Below are positions 34,887 to 45,327 of a stretch of DNA of 64,000 bases, piece after piece. The notes beneath the pieces are model-generated. The model worked only from the letters and a program-made list of their open reading frames with translations. It searched no databases and was not told where the DNA came from. The stretch covers positions 62,001 to 126,000 of the forward strand of contig NZ_PUIV01000002.1 of assembly GCF_003113265.1 (NCBI RefSeq), given 5' to 3'. This stretch comes from Methylosinus sporium. Lineage in GTDB: Bacteria; Pseudomonadota; Alphaproteobacteria; Rhizobiales; Beijerinckiaceae. The position numbers and the translations under genes are program-made. The number at the start of each line of letters is the position of its first letter. Position 1 is the stretch's first letter.

Positions 34887-35189
34887 GTGTCGCAGAAGCA
34901 CGATATCGACAAGCCCGCCGAGATCGAGATCCTCCCGCCCGAGAGCGAGAGCCGTCCCCGCTACCGTTCGCGCACGCGCATATGGATCGGCGGGACCGAG
35001 GGCGTGAAGGTCATCAAGGTCGGGCCGGTGGGCGCCGCTCTGCTGACGCTCGCCAGCGCGGTGATTCTCGCAATGGGGCTCATCTTCTTCGCCAGCGCTT
35101 TTCTCGTGCTGCTGCCCATTGCGCTGGTCGTCGGGGCGATCGCCTATCTCACCGGCGCCGGCGGCAATCCCTTCCGCCGCGGCCACTGA
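34887..35189 (+). CDS. Small membrane protein of unknown function
   Basis: A 100-residue protein with a polar N-terminal half, including RYRSRTRIWIGGTEGVK, and two adjacent hydrophobic stretches (about residues 44-65 and 66-85). I chose GTG 34887 because GGAG lies 6 bases upstream; GTG 34875 is possible. No domain is recognised. It lies between the transglycosylase and ileS. Confidence 0.6.
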   Translation: MSQKHDIDKPAEIEILPPESESRPRYRSRTRIWIGGTEGVKVIKVGPVGAALLTLASAVILAMGLIFFASAFLVLLPIALVVGAIAYLTGAGGNPFRRGH

Positions 35190-35415
35190 GACCAGATTCC
35201 GGCTTTGCGGAGCGGGCCGGCGCTGGTAGATAGGGCCATGGTCCTGCGCCGCAGCATACGAATTATTGGCCCGGCCCGCGCTCGAGCGTGATCCAAGCTC
35301 GCGCGGCGACCGGGTTCTCGCGCCATTCGCGGCGCCCTTCCGCTTGTTTTCCCTCCCCTTTCGCGCGCCGCCCCGGCTCGGGGCGCAGCCCGCGAGCGCA
35401 GCGGTTTCCGATAAG

Positions 35416-38400
35416 ATGAACGAGAAGACCAAAGACAAGGCCCAAGACGACAAAGGCCCCGATTTCTCCAAGAGCCTCTATCTCCCGCAGACGGATTTCC
35501 CCATGCGCGCCGGCCTGCCGCAGCGCGAGCCGGAAATCCTCGCGCGCTGGGAGAAGATCGGTCTCTACGCCAAGCTGCGCGAGACGGCCAAGGGACGGCC
35601 GAAATTCGTGCTGCATGACGGCCCGCCCTACGCCAATGGCAATATCCATATCGGCCATGCGCTGAACAAGATCCTCAAGGATCTCGTCACCCGCAGCCGT
35701 CAGATGGCCGGCAAGGACAGCAATTATGTCCCTGGCTGGGACTGCCATGGCCTGCCGATCGAATGGAAGATCGAGGAGGAGAACTACCGCTCCAAGGGCA
35801 AGAAGAAGCCCGACTTCGCCGATCCGGCGGCGATCGTCGCCTTCCGCCAGGAGTGCCGCGCCTATGCGGGGCATTGGCTCTCGGTGCAGCGCGAGGAGTT
35901 CAAGCGCCTCGGCGTGACGGGCGATTGGGCCAATCCCTACGCCACGATGAATTTTCCGGCCGAGGCGCATATCGCCCGCGAGTTGATGAAATTCGCCGAG
36001 AATGGATTGCTCTATCGCGGGTCCAAGCCGGTGATGTGGAGCGTGGTCGAGAAGACCGCGCTCGCGGAAGCGGAGGTGGAATATGAGGACCATGTCAGCG
36101 ACACGGTGCATGTCGCCTTTCCGGTGAAGGATGGGCCGGGCGCCGTCGTCATCTGGACGACGACCCCCTGGACGCTGCCGGGTAATCGCGCGATCTCTTA
36201 TTCGCACAAGATCGCCTATGGCCTCTATCGCGTGACCGCGGCGCCCGAGAATAATTGGGCGAAAGTCGGCGCGACTTATGTGCTCGCCGACAAGCTTGCC
36301 GAAGATGTGTTCAAAGCGGCGAAGGTGGACGCTTTCGAGCGTTTGCGCGACGTGCCGGCGCAAGAGCTTTCGAGCTTTGTCGCGGCGCATCCGCTCGCGC
36401 ATTTGGGATATGATTTCAAAGTGCCGCTGCTCGACGGCGATCACGTCACCGACGACACCGGAACGGGCTTCGTTCATACCGCGCCCGGCCATGGCCGCGA
36501 GGACTTCGACATTTGGATGGCGAGCGGGCGTATGCTCGCCGAGCGCGGCATCGATGCGCGCATTCCCTATACGGTCGATGCCGATAGCTTCTATACCGAT
36601 GAAGCGCCGGGCTTTCCCGGCAAGCGTGTGCTCACCGAGAAGGGCGACAAGGGCGACGCCAATGAGGCGGTGATCCAGGCGCTGGTCGCGGCGGGAAATC
36701 TCGTCGCGCGCGGACGGCTGAAGCATCAATATCCGCATTCATGGCGGTCGAAGAAGCCGGTCATCTTCCGCAACACGCCGCAATGGTTCATCGCGCTCGA
36801 CAAGAAATTCGCGCAGGACGCTGGCGCCGTCGCGAAGGGCGAGGGCGCGCCCGGCGACAATGCGCCCACGCTGCGCGATATTGCGCTCGATGAAATCTCG
36901 CGCACGCAATGGGTTCCCGCTGCGGGCGAGAATCGCATTCGCGGCATGATCGCCAATCGGCCGGATTGGGTGGTCTCGCGCCAGCGCGCCTGGGGCGTGC
37001 CGATCGCCGTCTTCGTGAAGAAGGGCGGCCACGACATTCTCGTGGACTCGCGCGTGAACGCCCGCATCGTGGACGCCTTCGAGAAGGAGGGCGCCGACGC
37101 CTGGTACGAGGAGGGCGCGGCGAAGCGCTTCCTTTCGCCCGACTACGACCCCGAAGATTACGAGAAGATCGACGATGTTCTCGACGTCTGGTTCGACTCG
37201 GGCTCGACGCATTCCTTCACGCTCGAAGACCCGGTGCATTTCCCTGGCCTCGCCGGGATCAAACGCAAGCGCGACGGCGGCGCCGACGAGGTGCTCTATC
37301 TCGAGGGCTCGGATCAGCATCGCGGCTGGTTCCATTCCTCGCTGCTGGAATCCTGCGGCACGCGCGGCCGCGCGCCCTATGACATCGTGCTGACGCATGG
37401 CTTCACGCTCGACGAGCAGGGCCATAAAATGTCGAAGTCGAAGGGCAATGTCGTCGCGCCGCAAAAGGTCATCGCCGACGCCGGCGCCGATATATTGCGC
37501 CTGTGGGTGGCGAGCGTCGATTACAGCGATGATCAGCGCATCGGGCCGGAAATCCTCAAGAGCGTCACCGATAATTACCGCAAGCTGCGCAACACCATCC
37601 GCTGGATGCTGGGCACGCTCGCGCATTATCGCGCGGAGGAGCGCGTCGCCTATGCCGATCTGCCGGAGCTCGAGCGGCTCGTGCTGCATCGTCTGTCGGA
37701 ACTCGGCGAGGAGGTCGCTGCGGCCTATGCGGAGTTCGATTACAAGAAGGTCGTCGCGCTGCTGACGCCCTTCCTGACCAGCGATCTCTCGGCCTTCTAT
37801 TTCGACATTCGCAAGGACGCGCTCTATTGCGATCCGCCGTCGAGCGTGAAGCGCAAGGCGGCGCTGACCGTAGTGGAGGAAGTGTTTCGCGCGGTGACTT
37901 TGTGGCTCGCGCCCATCCTCGCCTTCACGGCGGAGGAATCGTGGCTGTCGCGCTACGCCGACGCGGTCTCCGTGCATCTTGAGACCTTCCCCGATCTGCC
38001 CGCCGTCTGGCGCGACGAAGCGCTCGCCGCGAAATGGGAGAAGCTGCGCGCCATCCGCTCCGTCGTCACTGGCGCGCTGGAGATCGAGCGCGCGCAAAAG
38101 CGCATCGGCTCCTCGCTGGAGGCGGCGCCGCTCGTCCATGTGACCGACGCCGATCTGCGCGCGGCGCTCACGGGTGTGGACTTCGCGGAAATCTGCATCG
38201 TGTCGGATATAACGATCGATGCGGGCGAGGGGCCGGCCGAGGCTTTCCGCCTGCCCGAGGTCGCGGGCGTGGCTGTGGTTCCGCGGCGGGCGGAGGGCGT
38301 CAAATGCGCCCGGTCCTGGAAATATTTCGACCCCGCGACGGCCGAGCCCGACTTCCCTGGCGTCACGCCCCGCGACGCGCAGGCGCTGCGGGAGCTGACG

Positions 38401-38424
38401 GCGGCGGGCAAATGGCCGGCGTAA
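35416..38424 (+). CDS. ileS: Isoleucyl-tRNA synthetase
   Basis: Class I aminoacyl-tRNA synthetase, 1002 residues. The HIGH motif is in [11 protein letters not shown] near residue 77 and KMSKS in [10 protein letters not shown] near 674; the editing domain ([13 protein letters not shown]) lies between. The C-terminal region lacks an obvious zinc cysteine cluster, as in many alphaproteobacterial forms. ATG 35416 is chosen; the upstream frame extension to 35266 does not look like the protein. Confidence 0.97.
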   Translation: MNEKTKDKAQDDKGPDFSKSLYLPQTDFPMRAGLPQREPEILARWEKIGLYAKLRETAKGRPKFVLHDGPPYANGNIHIGHALNKILKDLVTRSRQMAGKDSNYVPGWDCHGLPIEWKIEEENYRSKGKKKPDFADPAAIVAFRQECRAYAGHWLSVQREEFKRLGVTGDWANPYATMNFPAEAHIARELMKFAENGLLYRGSKPVMWSVVEKTALAEAEVEYEDHVSDTVHVAFPVKDGPGAVVIWTTTPWTLPGNRAISYSHKIAYGLYRVTAAPENNWAKVGATYVLADKLAEDVFKAAKVDAFERLRDVPAQELSSFVAAHPLAHLGYDFKVPLLDGDHVTDDTGTGFVHTAPGHGREDFDIWMASGRMLAERGIDARIPYTVDADSFYTDEAPGFPGKRVLTEKGDKGDANEAVIQALVAAGNLVARGRLKHQYPHSWRSKKPVIFRNTPQWFIALDKKFAQDAGAVAKGEGAPGDNAPTLRDIALDEISRTQWVPAAGENRIRGMIANRPDWVVSRQRAWGVPIAVFVKKGGHDILVDSRVNARIVDAFEKEGADAWYEEGAAKRFLSPDYDPEDYEKIDDVLDVWFDSGSTHSFTLEDPVHFPGLAGIKRKRDGGADEVLYLEGSDQHRGWFHSSLLESCGTRGRAPYDIVLTHGFTLDEQGHKMSKSKGNVVAPQKVIADAGADILRLWVASVDYSDDQRIGPEILKSVTDNYRKLRNTIRWMLGTLAHYRAEERVAYADLPELERLVLHRLSELGEEVAAAYAEFDYKKVVALLTPFLTSDLSAFYFDIRKDALYCDPPSSVKRKAALTVVEEVFRAVTLWLAPILAFTAEESWLSRYADAVSVHLETFPDLPAVWRDEALAAKWEKLRAIRSVVTGALEIERAQKRIGSSLEAAPLVHVTDADLRAALTGVDFAEICIVSDITIDAGEGPAEAFRLPEVAGVAVVPRRAEGVKCARSWKYFDPATAEPDFPGVTPRDAQALRELTAAGKWPA

Positions 38425-38462
38425 GGGTTTCTTCGTCCCTGGCCGCTAGCCTCTATCTACGT

Positions 38463-38500
38463 GCGCGCCCCTTCTCCCACTCGTGGGAGAAGGGGCGCGC
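38463..38500 (+). terminator. Perfect hairpin after ileS
   Basis: An exact 18-bp stem (38463-38480 with 38483-38500, TC loop), 38 bases after the ileS stop and 27 bases before the beta-lactamase start. No T-run follows, so it may be a repeat element as much as a terminator. Confidence 0.5.
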
Positions 38501-38527
38501 AAATCGACTCGGCCAGGGAGAGACGAA

Positions 38528-39376
38528 GTGAGGGTTCCTGTCGCTTTCCTCGCCGAGAGGATCGCTGATTTGTCAGTTGGCCTCTTCCTGCTCGCGGGTC
38601 TCGCGGCGCCCGCTTCCGCCGCCCCGATCTGCCGCCTCATCGTCGAGGCGGAGACCGGCGCTACGCTCGTGCGGGAAGGCGCCGAATGCGAGCGGCGCAA
38701 CAGCCCGGCCTCGACTTTCAAGATACCGCTCGCGCTCATCGGTTATGAGGCCGGCCTTCTCATCGACGCGCATTCACCTGCGTTGCCTTACAAAGAAAAA
38801 TACGCAGCTTGGCGCGAGAGCTGGAAAACGACGATCGACCCGACGAGCTGGCTGAGCGAATCCGTCGTCTGGTATTCCCAGGAACTCGCCGAGCGGCTCG
38901 GAGCCGCAGGTTTCAGTGAGGCCATCGAGAGACTCGGGTATGGCAATCGCGACGTCTCCGGCGATCCTGGTCGCAACAACGGCCTCACTCATGCCTGGCT
39001 CAGCTCGTCTCTGGCGATCTCGCCTGATGAGCAGGTCGCTTTTCTACGCAGGCTGCTCGACTATCGCCTTCCGTTTTCGAGACGCGCGATCGACCAGACG
39101 GTCGCGATCATTCCGAGCTTTCGGCTCGCCGACGGCGGGCTCGCGCGCGGCAAGACTGGAACCGGAACACCCACGGGTCCGCACGGCCCGAGCGCCGATC
39201 GCCAATTCGGCTGGTTCGTCGGCTGGGCGGAGAAAGGAGGCCGCAAAATCCTCTTTGCCGAGCTCATCGATGAGGTGGCGAAGAGCGAAGAGCCGGCTGG
39301 TTTTCGCGCGCGGGCCGATATGCTCGACTTTTTGCCGCGATTCTTGGAGACGCGATCCCTCGGAGCGACGAAGTGA
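38528..39376 (+). CDS. Class D (OXA-like) beta-lactamase family protein
   Basis: A periplasmic serine hydrolase of 282 residues. It has a signal peptide (to about residue 34), the STFK tetrad with catalytic Ser62 and Lys65, SVVWYSQ (the S-x-V motif), YGN and KTG, in class D order. It is a complete set, so beta-lactam hydrolysis is plausible, but related proteins may act as PBP-like sensors. Start is GTG 38528 with GGGAGAG upstream. Its stop overlaps the flippase start by 4 bases (GTGA), indicating coupling. Confidence 0.85.
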   Translation: MRVPVAFLAERIADLSVGLFLLAGLAAPASAAPICRLIVEAETGATLVREGAECERRNSPASTFKIPLALIGYEAGLLIDAHSPALPYKEKYAAWRESWKTTIDPTSWLSESVVWYSQELAERLGAAGFSEAIERLGYGNRDVSGDPGRNNGLTHAWLSSSLAISPDEQVAFLRRLLDYRLPFSRRAIDQTVAIIPSFRLADGGLARGKTGTGTPTGPHGPSADRQFGWFVGWAEKGGRKILFAELIDEVAKSEEPAGFRARADMLDFLPRFLETRSLGATK

Positions 39377-40812
39377 AGGTTCTCGCCGCCTTCCTCGCCA
39401 ACACCATCGCAAACTTCCTCATCGGCCTGCTCGTCGCCAAATTCCTCGGGCCGGAGGAATATGGCCGTTTCGCGCTCGCCTTCGCGATCGGCGTCGTCAT
39501 TCAGACCGGCGCCTTCGACTGGATGCGCCTCTCGGCGACGCGCTTTTATTCGACGCGCGTGCGCGAGGCGGAGCCGGCCATACGTGCCACGCTGGATTTC
39601 GCCTATCTCGCGACCACGGCGGCGCTCATCCTCTGCGGCGGCCTCTTCCTCTTCATCGCGCCGCCCTTCGCGCTCGGCGACATTCTCATCGCTCTGGCCT
39701 TGGCGACGGCGGCGATCAATGGGCTCTTCGATTATTCCACCGCTCTGCTGCGCGCGCGCTTCGAGGACAAGAGCTATAGCCGCGTCGTTCTCGCCAAGAA
39801 TATTCTCGCGCTCGCCCTCACTGGCGGCGGCGCGTTCCTCTTCCATTCGGCCGGAATGGCGATCGCCGGCAGCCTCGCCAGCCTCTTCGGCGCCGTGCTC
39901 ACCGCGCGCGCCTCGCTGAAGGACCCCGGCGCCTCGCCGCGCGGCGCGCGCATGGCGACGGCGCGCACGCTCATCGCCTATAGCGCGCCCATCGTCGCGG
40001 CGAACATGCTCTATCAATCGGTGCCGCTGGCGGCGCGGGCGCTCGTCACCGCCTATTACGGCTTCGCCGAGACGGGGCAATTCTCGCTGGCCTATGATCT
40101 CGGCATTCGCGCCATTTTCGCCATGGGCTCGGCGCTGGATGTGCTGCTGTTCCAGATCGCCGTCGCCGCCCATGAGCGGCACGGCGCCGAGAAGGGCAAG
40201 GAGCAGATCGCCCGCAATATGACGATCGTCGCGGCCTTTCTGCTGCCCGCCTGCGCCGGCATCTGGCTCACAATGCCCTCGATCGAGGCGCTGATCGTGC
40301 CGCCGCAATTTCGCGGGCCGTTCGGCCATTATCTCGATTTGCTGCTGCCCGGCCTCTTCGCCATGGGGCTCATTCAATTCGCGGTCAATCCGGTGTTTCA
40401 GATCGAGAAGAAGACGGCGCCGCTCATCGGCGCGGCCTTTGTCGCGGTGGTCTCGGGTCTCGTCCTCGCCTTTCTCATCCCGCGCGGCGCGGACGCCTCC
40501 AGCCTGGCGCTCGCCCAATGCGGCGCCTATGTGGCGGCGCTCGTCACGCTGGTTCTCTTCGCGGCGCGCACCTCGCCGCAATGGCCGCGCGGACGCGACC
40601 TGTTCGGCGCGCTGGCGGCGACCGGGGGGATGGTTGCGGCGCTGCATCCGCTCGCCGGCCTCAAGCCCGGCATTCTCACTCTGCTCCTGCAGGTCGGGGT
40701 CGGCGGCTTCGTCTATTGCGGCGCAGTGCTGGCGCTCGACATAGCCGGGCTGCGCGGCCTCGCGCTCTCCCGCATCGGCCCCATATTGGCCAGAGCTCGG
40801 GCCGCGCTATAA
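39373..40812 (+). CDS. Polysaccharide flippase (Wzx/MATE-like)
   Basis: A 479-residue integral membrane protein with about 12-14 helices, of the lipopolysaccharide/oligosaccharide flippase type in the MVF/MOP superfamily. The N-terminus KVLAAFLANTIANFLIGLLV and the sequence ARTLIAYSAPIVAANMLYQS match polysaccharide biosynthesis C-terminal-type exporters. Start is GTG 39373, overlapping the beta-lactamase stop. Neighbours are not glycosyltransferases, so the transported sugar is unknown. Confidence 0.85.
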   Translation: MKVLAAFLANTIANFLIGLLVAKFLGPEEYGRFALAFAIGVVIQTGAFDWMRLSATRFYSTRVREAEPAIRATLDFAYLATTAALILCGGLFLFIAPPFALGDILIALALATAAINGLFDYSTALLRARFEDKSYSRVVLAKNILALALTGGGAFLFHSAGMAIAGSLASLFGAVLTARASLKDPGASPRGARMATARTLIAYSAPIVAANMLYQSVPLAARALVTAYYGFAETGQFSLAYDLGIRAIFAMGSALDVLLFQIAVAAHERHGAEKGKEQIARNMTIVAAFLLPACAGIWLTMPSIEALIVPPQFRGPFGHYLDLLLPGLFAMGLIQFAVNPVFQIEKKTAPLIGAAFVAVVSGLVLAFLIPRGADASSLALAQCGAYVAALVTLVLFAARTSPQWPRGRDLFGALAATGGMVAALHPLAGLKPGILTLLLQVGVGGFVYCGAVLALDIAGLRGLALSRIGPILARARAAL

Positions 40813-40878
40813 ATTGGGTCGAGGCCGAGCGGCATCGCTCGGAATCAGTGGCGGCGCAGCTGGGGGAGAATAGTCGAG

Positions 40879-41583
40879 ATGGTGCTGCCGCTACACGACG
40901 ACGCGCCGCTCCATTATGTGCGGCGGCCTTATGTCAATTGGACGCTGATGGCGATCAACATCGCCGTCTTCGTCGCCGTGTTCAGCGAATCTTTCGGCGA
41001 TCCACTCACTGTGGTGCGCGGTTTCGGCCTCATACCGGCGGTGCTGTTCGGCCGCGCCGAGCTCGCCCCCTGGATCGTCACGCCGGGACCCGAGTGGACG
41101 CTGCTGACCAGCCTCTTTTTCCATTCCGGCCTGGGCCATCTCGCGGGAAACATGATCTTTCTCTATGTCTTCGGCGATAATGTCGAGGACGCCATGGGGT
41201 CCGCCGGCTATCTCGTCTTCTATATTCTGTGCGGCGTCTCCGCCGCCATGCTGTTCGCAGTGGGCGCGCCGCTCACCATCACGCCGCTCGTCGGCGCCTC
41301 CGGGGCGATCTCCGGCGTTTGCGCCGCCTTCATCCTGCTCTATCCGCGCTCGACCATTTTCGGCCTCGTCGCCGGGATCATTCCGATCCATGCGCCCGCC
41401 TCGCTGTTCGTCGGCACATGGATTCTCTTTCAGCTCTTCAATGCGCTGACCGACGATCAGGGCAATGTCGGCTGGTGGGCGCATATCGGCGGCATATTGG
41501 CCGGGCTCGTTCTGACGCCGCTGTTCAAGCGGCGCGGCGTGCAATGGTTCGGTCCGCGCAGATTCGAGGGGCCCTGGGGATGA
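40879..41583 (+). CDS. Rhomboid family intramembrane serine protease
   Basis: A 234-residue protein with six transmembrane segments. The catalytic Ser141 lies in GASGAISG and His202 in WWAHIGG, the standard dyad; the N-terminal [12 protein letters not shown] and [12 protein letters not shown] are family hallmarks. It starts 66 bases after the flippase. Substrate unknown. Confidence 0.93.
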   Translation: MVLPLHDDAPLHYVRRPYVNWTLMAINIAVFVAVFSESFGDPLTVVRGFGLIPAVLFGRAELAPWIVTPGPEWTLLTSLFFHSGLGHLAGNMIFLYVFGDNVEDAMGSAGYLVFYILCGVSAAMLFAVGAPLTITPLVGASGAISGVCAAFILLYPRSTIFGLVAGIIPIHAPASLFVGTWILFQLFNALTDDQGNVGWWAHIGGILAGLVLTPLFKRRGVQWFGPRRFEGPWG

Positions 41584-41785
41584 AAAGCGCGGCGCCGAGA
41601 GTTTGACAGGGCAGCGAGCCGAGGCTACCAGAGCGTCTTCCGAGCTTTCCGCGCGCGCCTCGCGCCGCGCGGGGCTAATTCGTTCTCGACGCGGCGCTCG
41701 AAAAAGCCGATCGGGGCCTTTCGGCCACAGAGCGCGATTTTTCGAAACAATCGAGACGAAGGTCAATCTCGCCGGGAGTTGCGCG

Positions 41786-42532
41786 ATGAAGGTTCTCGTG
41801 CCCGTCAAACGGGTGGTCGACTACAATGTGAAGATCAGGGTCAAGCCGGACGGTTCGGGCGTCGACGTCGCCAATGTGAAATTTTCGATGAATCCTTTCG
41901 ACGAGATCGCCGTCGAGGAGGCCATTCGCCTGAAAGAGGCCGGCAAGGCGACGGAAGTCGTGCTCGTCACCATCGGCCCGGCCAAGGCGGACGAGACCTT
42001 GCGGTCCGGCATGGCCATCGGCGCCGACCGCGGCATTCACGTCAAGACCGACGAGCTGGTCGAGCCGCTCGCGGTGGCCAAGATTCTCGCCAAGATCGTC
42101 GCCGAGGAGGCTCCCGGCCTCGTCATTCTCGGCAAGCAGGCGATCGACGACGACAGCAACCAGACCGGCCAGATGCTCGCCGCTCTGCTCGGCTGGGGCC
42201 AGGGCACTTTCGCCTCCAAGGTGGAGATCACTGAGGGCTCCGTGGATGTGACGCGCGAGGTCGATGGCGGCCTGCAGACGGTGACGCTGAAGCTGCCGGC
42301 GGTGGTGACGACGGATCTGCGCCTCAACGAGCCGCGCTACGCCAGCCTGCCGAACATCATCAAGGCGAAGAAGAAAGAGGTCGCGGCCAAGACCCCGGCC
42401 GATTACGGCGTCGACATCACGCCGCGCCTCGAGGTGCTGAAGACGGCCGAGCCGCCGGCCCGCAAGGCCGGCATCAAGGTCGGCTCCGTCCCCGAATTGC
42501 TGGAAAAGCTCAAGACTGCGGGAGTTCTGTAA
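41786..42532 (+). CDS. etfB: Electron transfer flavoprotein beta subunit
   Basis: A 248-residue ETF small subunit that carries AMP and pairs with EtfA to pass electrons from acyl-CoA and related dehydrogenases to the quinone pool via ETF-QO. The N-terminus [19 protein letters not shown] and [17 protein letters not shown]-like segment are diagnostic. ATG 41786 is chosen. The stop touches the etfA start directly (TAA then ATG). Confidence 0.96.
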   Translation: MKVLVPVKRVVDYNVKIRVKPDGSGVDVANVKFSMNPFDEIAVEEAIRLKEAGKATEVVLVTIGPAKADETLRSGMAIGADRGIHVKTDELVEPLAVAKILAKIVAEEAPGLVILGKQAIDDDSNQTGQMLAALLGWGQGTFASKVEITEGSVDVTREVDGGLQTVTLKLPAVVTTDLRLNEPRYASLPNIIKAKKKEVAAKTPADYGVDITPRLEVLKTAEPPARKAGIKVGSVPELLEKLKTAGVL

Positions 42533-43477
42533 ATGACGGCGCTCATCGTCGCGGAAGTCACAGAGTCCGCGCTCGCCCCCTCCACCGCCAAGGCGCTGAC
42601 GGCGGCGCTGCAGATCGGCGGCGGCGTCCATATTCTCGTCGCGGGCAAGAATGTCGGCCCGGCGGCCGAGGCCGCGGCCAAGCTCTCGGGCGTCGAGAAA
42701 GTGCTCGTCGCCGACGGCGCGGCCTATGGCCATCATCTGGCCGAGCCGCTGGCGGCGCTGATCGTCGGCCTCGCCGGCGGTTATGACGCCATTCTCGCGC
42801 CTTCGACCTCCAGCTCGAAGAATGTGCTGCCGCGCGTCGCCGCTCTGCTCGACGTGGCGCAGGTATCGGACATCATCAAGGTCGTCTCCGCCGACACGTT
42901 CGAACGGCCGATCTACGCCGGCAACGCCATTCAGACCGTGCGGTCCAAGGACGCCAAAAAGGTCATCACCGTGCGCACCGCCTCCTTCACGGCGACGGGC
43001 GAGGGCGGCTCGGCGGCGATCGAGGCGATCGGCGCGGGCTCCGATCCTTCGGTGTCGAGCTTCAAGAGCGAGGCGCTGGCCAAGTCCGAGCGGCCGGAGC
43101 TGACGGCGGCCAAGATCATCGTCTCGGGCGGCCGCGGTCTCGCGAGCTCGGAGAATTTCAAGGAATATATCGAGCCTGTGGCGACCCGCCTCGGCGCGGC
43201 CATCGGCGCCTCGCGCGCGGCGGTCGACGCCGGCTATGCCCCCAATGATCTGCAGGTCGGCCAGACCGGCAAGGTGGTGGCGCCGGACCTCTATGTCGCC
43301 ATCGGCATCTCTGGCGCGATCCAGCATCTCGCCGGCATGAAGGACTCCAAGGTCATCGTTGCGATCAACAAGGACGAGGAGGCGCCGATCTTCCAGGTGG
43401 CCGACTATGGCCTCGTGGCGGATCTCTTCCCGACCTTGAAGGAGCTCGACGCCGAGCTGGCCAAGGCCGGCCGCTGA
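42533..43477 (+). CDS. etfA: Electron transfer flavoprotein alpha subunit
   Basis: A 314-residue FAD-binding ETF subunit. The C-terminal FAD domain has [13 protein letters not shown] near residue 200 and [19 protein letters not shown] near 265. Directly abuts etfB. The following gene is a 3-hydroxyacyl-CoA dehydrogenase, consistent with acyl-CoA or PHB metabolism. Confidence 0.96.
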   Translation: MTALIVAEVTESALAPSTAKALTAALQIGGGVHILVAGKNVGPAAEAAAKLSGVEKVLVADGAAYGHHLAEPLAALIVGLAGGYDAILAPSTSSSKNVLPRVAALLDVAQVSDIIKVVSADTFERPIYAGNAIQTVRSKDAKKVITVRTASFTATGEGGSAAIEAIGAGSDPSVSSFKSEALAKSERPELTAAKIIVSGGRGLASSENFKEYIEPVATRLGAAIGASRAAVDAGYAPNDLQVGQTGKVVAPDLYVAIGISGAIQHLAGMKDSKVIVAINKDEEAPIFQVADYGLVADLFPTLKELDAELAKAGR

Positions 43478-43726
43478 GGGGGTTGGGGCTCTTTTCCCGC
43501 TCGCGCGCGCAGCGAGCGGCGGAAACCGGTGGGGGCGACGTCGCAAATATCTGGCGCCGCTCTCGATTCCCGGTCGGGCCGGCGGCCCGCCGGGATTGAC
43601 GCCCTCCCAGGTCAGGGTGATGAAGCCGCTTGTTTCGCTGCGGTGCAAACGCCGGTTTTCACAAAGGCCGAACGCGCGCTATACTGAATTGGAAGCGTCC
43701 CGCTTCTCGCTGGTGGTGTTCGAAAG

Positions 43727-44608
43727 ATGGGCTCTGAAATTCGCAAGATCGGCATTGTCGGCGCCGGGCAGATGGGCAAGGGCATCGCTCAGGTCTGCGC
43801 GGTCGCGGGTTTCGACGTGGCGCTCAACGACCTCTCCGAGAGCCGCATCGACGCTGGCCTGGACGATATAGCCTCGCATCTCGCCAAGGCGGTGGAGCGC
43901 GGCCAGATCGACGAGGACGCCCGCAAGGCCGCCGTCGCCCGCATCCATCCGGCCAAGGATTACGCGGCTTTTTCGGACAGCGACCTCGTGATCGAGGCCG
44001 CCACCGAGAATGAGGAGGTCAAGCGCGGCATCCTCACCGAGCTCGGCCCCAAGCTGCGGCCGGGCGCCTTCATCGGCACCAACACCTCCTCCATCTCCAT
44101 CACCCGCCTCGCCGCGGTGACGGGACGGCCGGAACAGTTCATCGGCATTCATTTCATGAATCCGGTGCCGAAGATGCAGCTCGTCGAGGTGATTCGCGGC
44201 ATCGCCACCGAGGATAAGACCTTCGAGGCGGCCAAGCAGTTCATCGGCGAGCTCGGCAAGACGGTGACGGTGTCGGAGGATTTTCCGGCCTTCATCGTCA
44301 ATCGCATCCTGCTGCCGATGATAAACGAGGCGATCTACACGCTCTATGAGGGCGTCGGCTCGGTGGAGGCGATCGACACGGCGATGAAGCTCGGTGCCAA
44401 TCATCCGATGGGCCCGCTGCAGCTCGCCGATTTCATCGGGCTCGACGTCTGCCTCTCGGTGATGCAGGTGCTGCACGAGGGGCTCGCCGATTCGAAATAC
44501 CGCCCCTGCCCGCTGCTGGTGAAATATGTCGAGGCCGGCTGGCTCGGCCGCAAGACGCAGCGCGGCTTCTACGATTACCGCAGCGGCACGCCCGTCCCGA
44601 CCCGCTGA
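43727..44608 (+). CDS. hbd: 3-hydroxybutyryl-CoA dehydrogenase
   Basis: A 293-residue NAD-dependent dehydrogenase that interconverts acetoacetyl-CoA and 3-hydroxybutyryl-CoA. The Rossmann motif is VGAGQMGKGIAQV near residue 10; GTNTSSISI and IGIHFMNPVP (with the catalytic His near 138), then the C-terminal domain NRILLPMINEA. It lies 250 bases after etfA and may share regulation. It could also work on longer substrates. Confidence 0.94.
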   Translation: MGSEIRKIGIVGAGQMGKGIAQVCAVAGFDVALNDLSESRIDAGLDDIASHLAKAVERGQIDEDARKAAVARIHPAKDYAAFSDSDLVIEAATENEEVKRGILTELGPKLRPGAFIGTNTSSISITRLAAVTGRPEQFIGIHFMNPVPKMQLVEVIRGIATEDKTFEAAKQFIGELGKTVTVSEDFPAFIVNRILLPMINEAIYTLYEGVGSVEAIDTAMKLGANHPMGPLQLADFIGLDVCLSVMQVLHEGLADSKYRPCPLLVKYVEAGWLGRKTQRGFYDYRSGTPVPTR

Positions 44609-44633
44609 GGCGGATTCCGGCTCATTCGGAGAA

Positions 44634-44651
44634 GCGAGCCCGAAGGCTCGC
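44634..44651 (+). repeat. Dispersed repeat family A, copy 3 (hairpin)
   Basis: GCGAGCC-CGAA-GGCTCGC forms a 7-bp stem 25 bases after the hbd stop. It matches the small hairpin inside the arms of the 24584-24643 copy. Confidence 0.6.
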
Positions 44652-44813
44652 TCAAAAACCCTTCACTTTCGATGAAGCGGACGAGCGCGGCCGTCGCCGC
44701 GCGCCGGTCGACGACGACGCGCGGAGCCAGAGCGCGGCAATCGACCGCGGTTGCCGACGCCGCGCCGCCTTCCCAAATGGAGTCTCGTGGGCGTTCAACG
44801 AAAGACGAAAAAC

Positions 44814-45278
44814 ATGACCAATATTGCCGTTCACAATGGGGCCTGGGTTCTCGTCGGCGACGGCCGCAGGGCCTTGTTTCTGCAAAATCACGGCGATCCC
44901 GATCTGCTCGACCTGCGCGTCATGGAGGCGCGGGTGGATGAAAATCCGCCGACCCGCGAGCAGGGCAGCGATGCGCCGGGCCGCGCCTATGGCACGGCGG
45001 GCGCGCCGCGCAGCGCCGTCGAGAACGCCGATTGGCACGAGCTGGAGAAAGAGCATTTCGCTCGCGCGATCGCCGAGCGGATCAACACCGCCGCCGAGGC
45101 CGGCGAATTGAGCGAGATCGTCATCATCGCCCCGCCGCGCGTGCTCGGCGATCTGCGGCAGGAGTTGAGTCACAAGGCCAAGAGCAAAGTGAAGGGCGAG
45201 CTGGACAAGGATTTGACCCGCCATCCTCTGCCCGAGATCGAGAAGGCCCTGGCGCGCGAATTCCGCGCGGAAGGATGA
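44814..45278 (+). CDS. Host attachment family protein
   Basis: A 154-residue cytoplasmic protein of the host-attachment family (PF10116 type). It keeps the N-terminal WVLVGDGRRALFLQN pattern and IVIIAPPRVLGDLRQEL near residue 104, plus a C-terminal KSKVKGELDKDLTRHPL segment. The family was first named from an Agrobacterium attachment gene but is widespread, and its biochemistry is unknown. ATG 44814 is chosen. Confidence 0.85.
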   Translation: MTNIAVHNGAWVLVGDGRRALFLQNHGDPDLLDLRVMEARVDENPPTREQGSDAPGRAYGTAGAPRSAVENADWHELEKEHFARAIAERINTAAEAGELSEIVIIAPPRVLGDLRQELSHKAKSKVKGELDKDLTRHPLPEIEKALAREFRAEG

Positions 45279-45327
45279 GGCCGCCTTCGCCCCGCTCCTC
45301 GCTCATGCGGCGAGGGAGCGGGGATTC

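Noticed and set aside
38457-38505. CRISPR-like repeat suspected from the ileS-downstream palindrome
   Set aside because: It is a single palindrome without regularly spaced copies or cas genes.
43540-43620. tRNA-like sequence TCTCGATTCCCGGTCGGG near 43561
   Set aside because: No acceptor stem or anticodon arm could be drawn around it.
41675-43648. 657-residue minus-strand frame opposite etfBA
   Set aside because: Shadow of etfB and etfA; no plausible start or domain.
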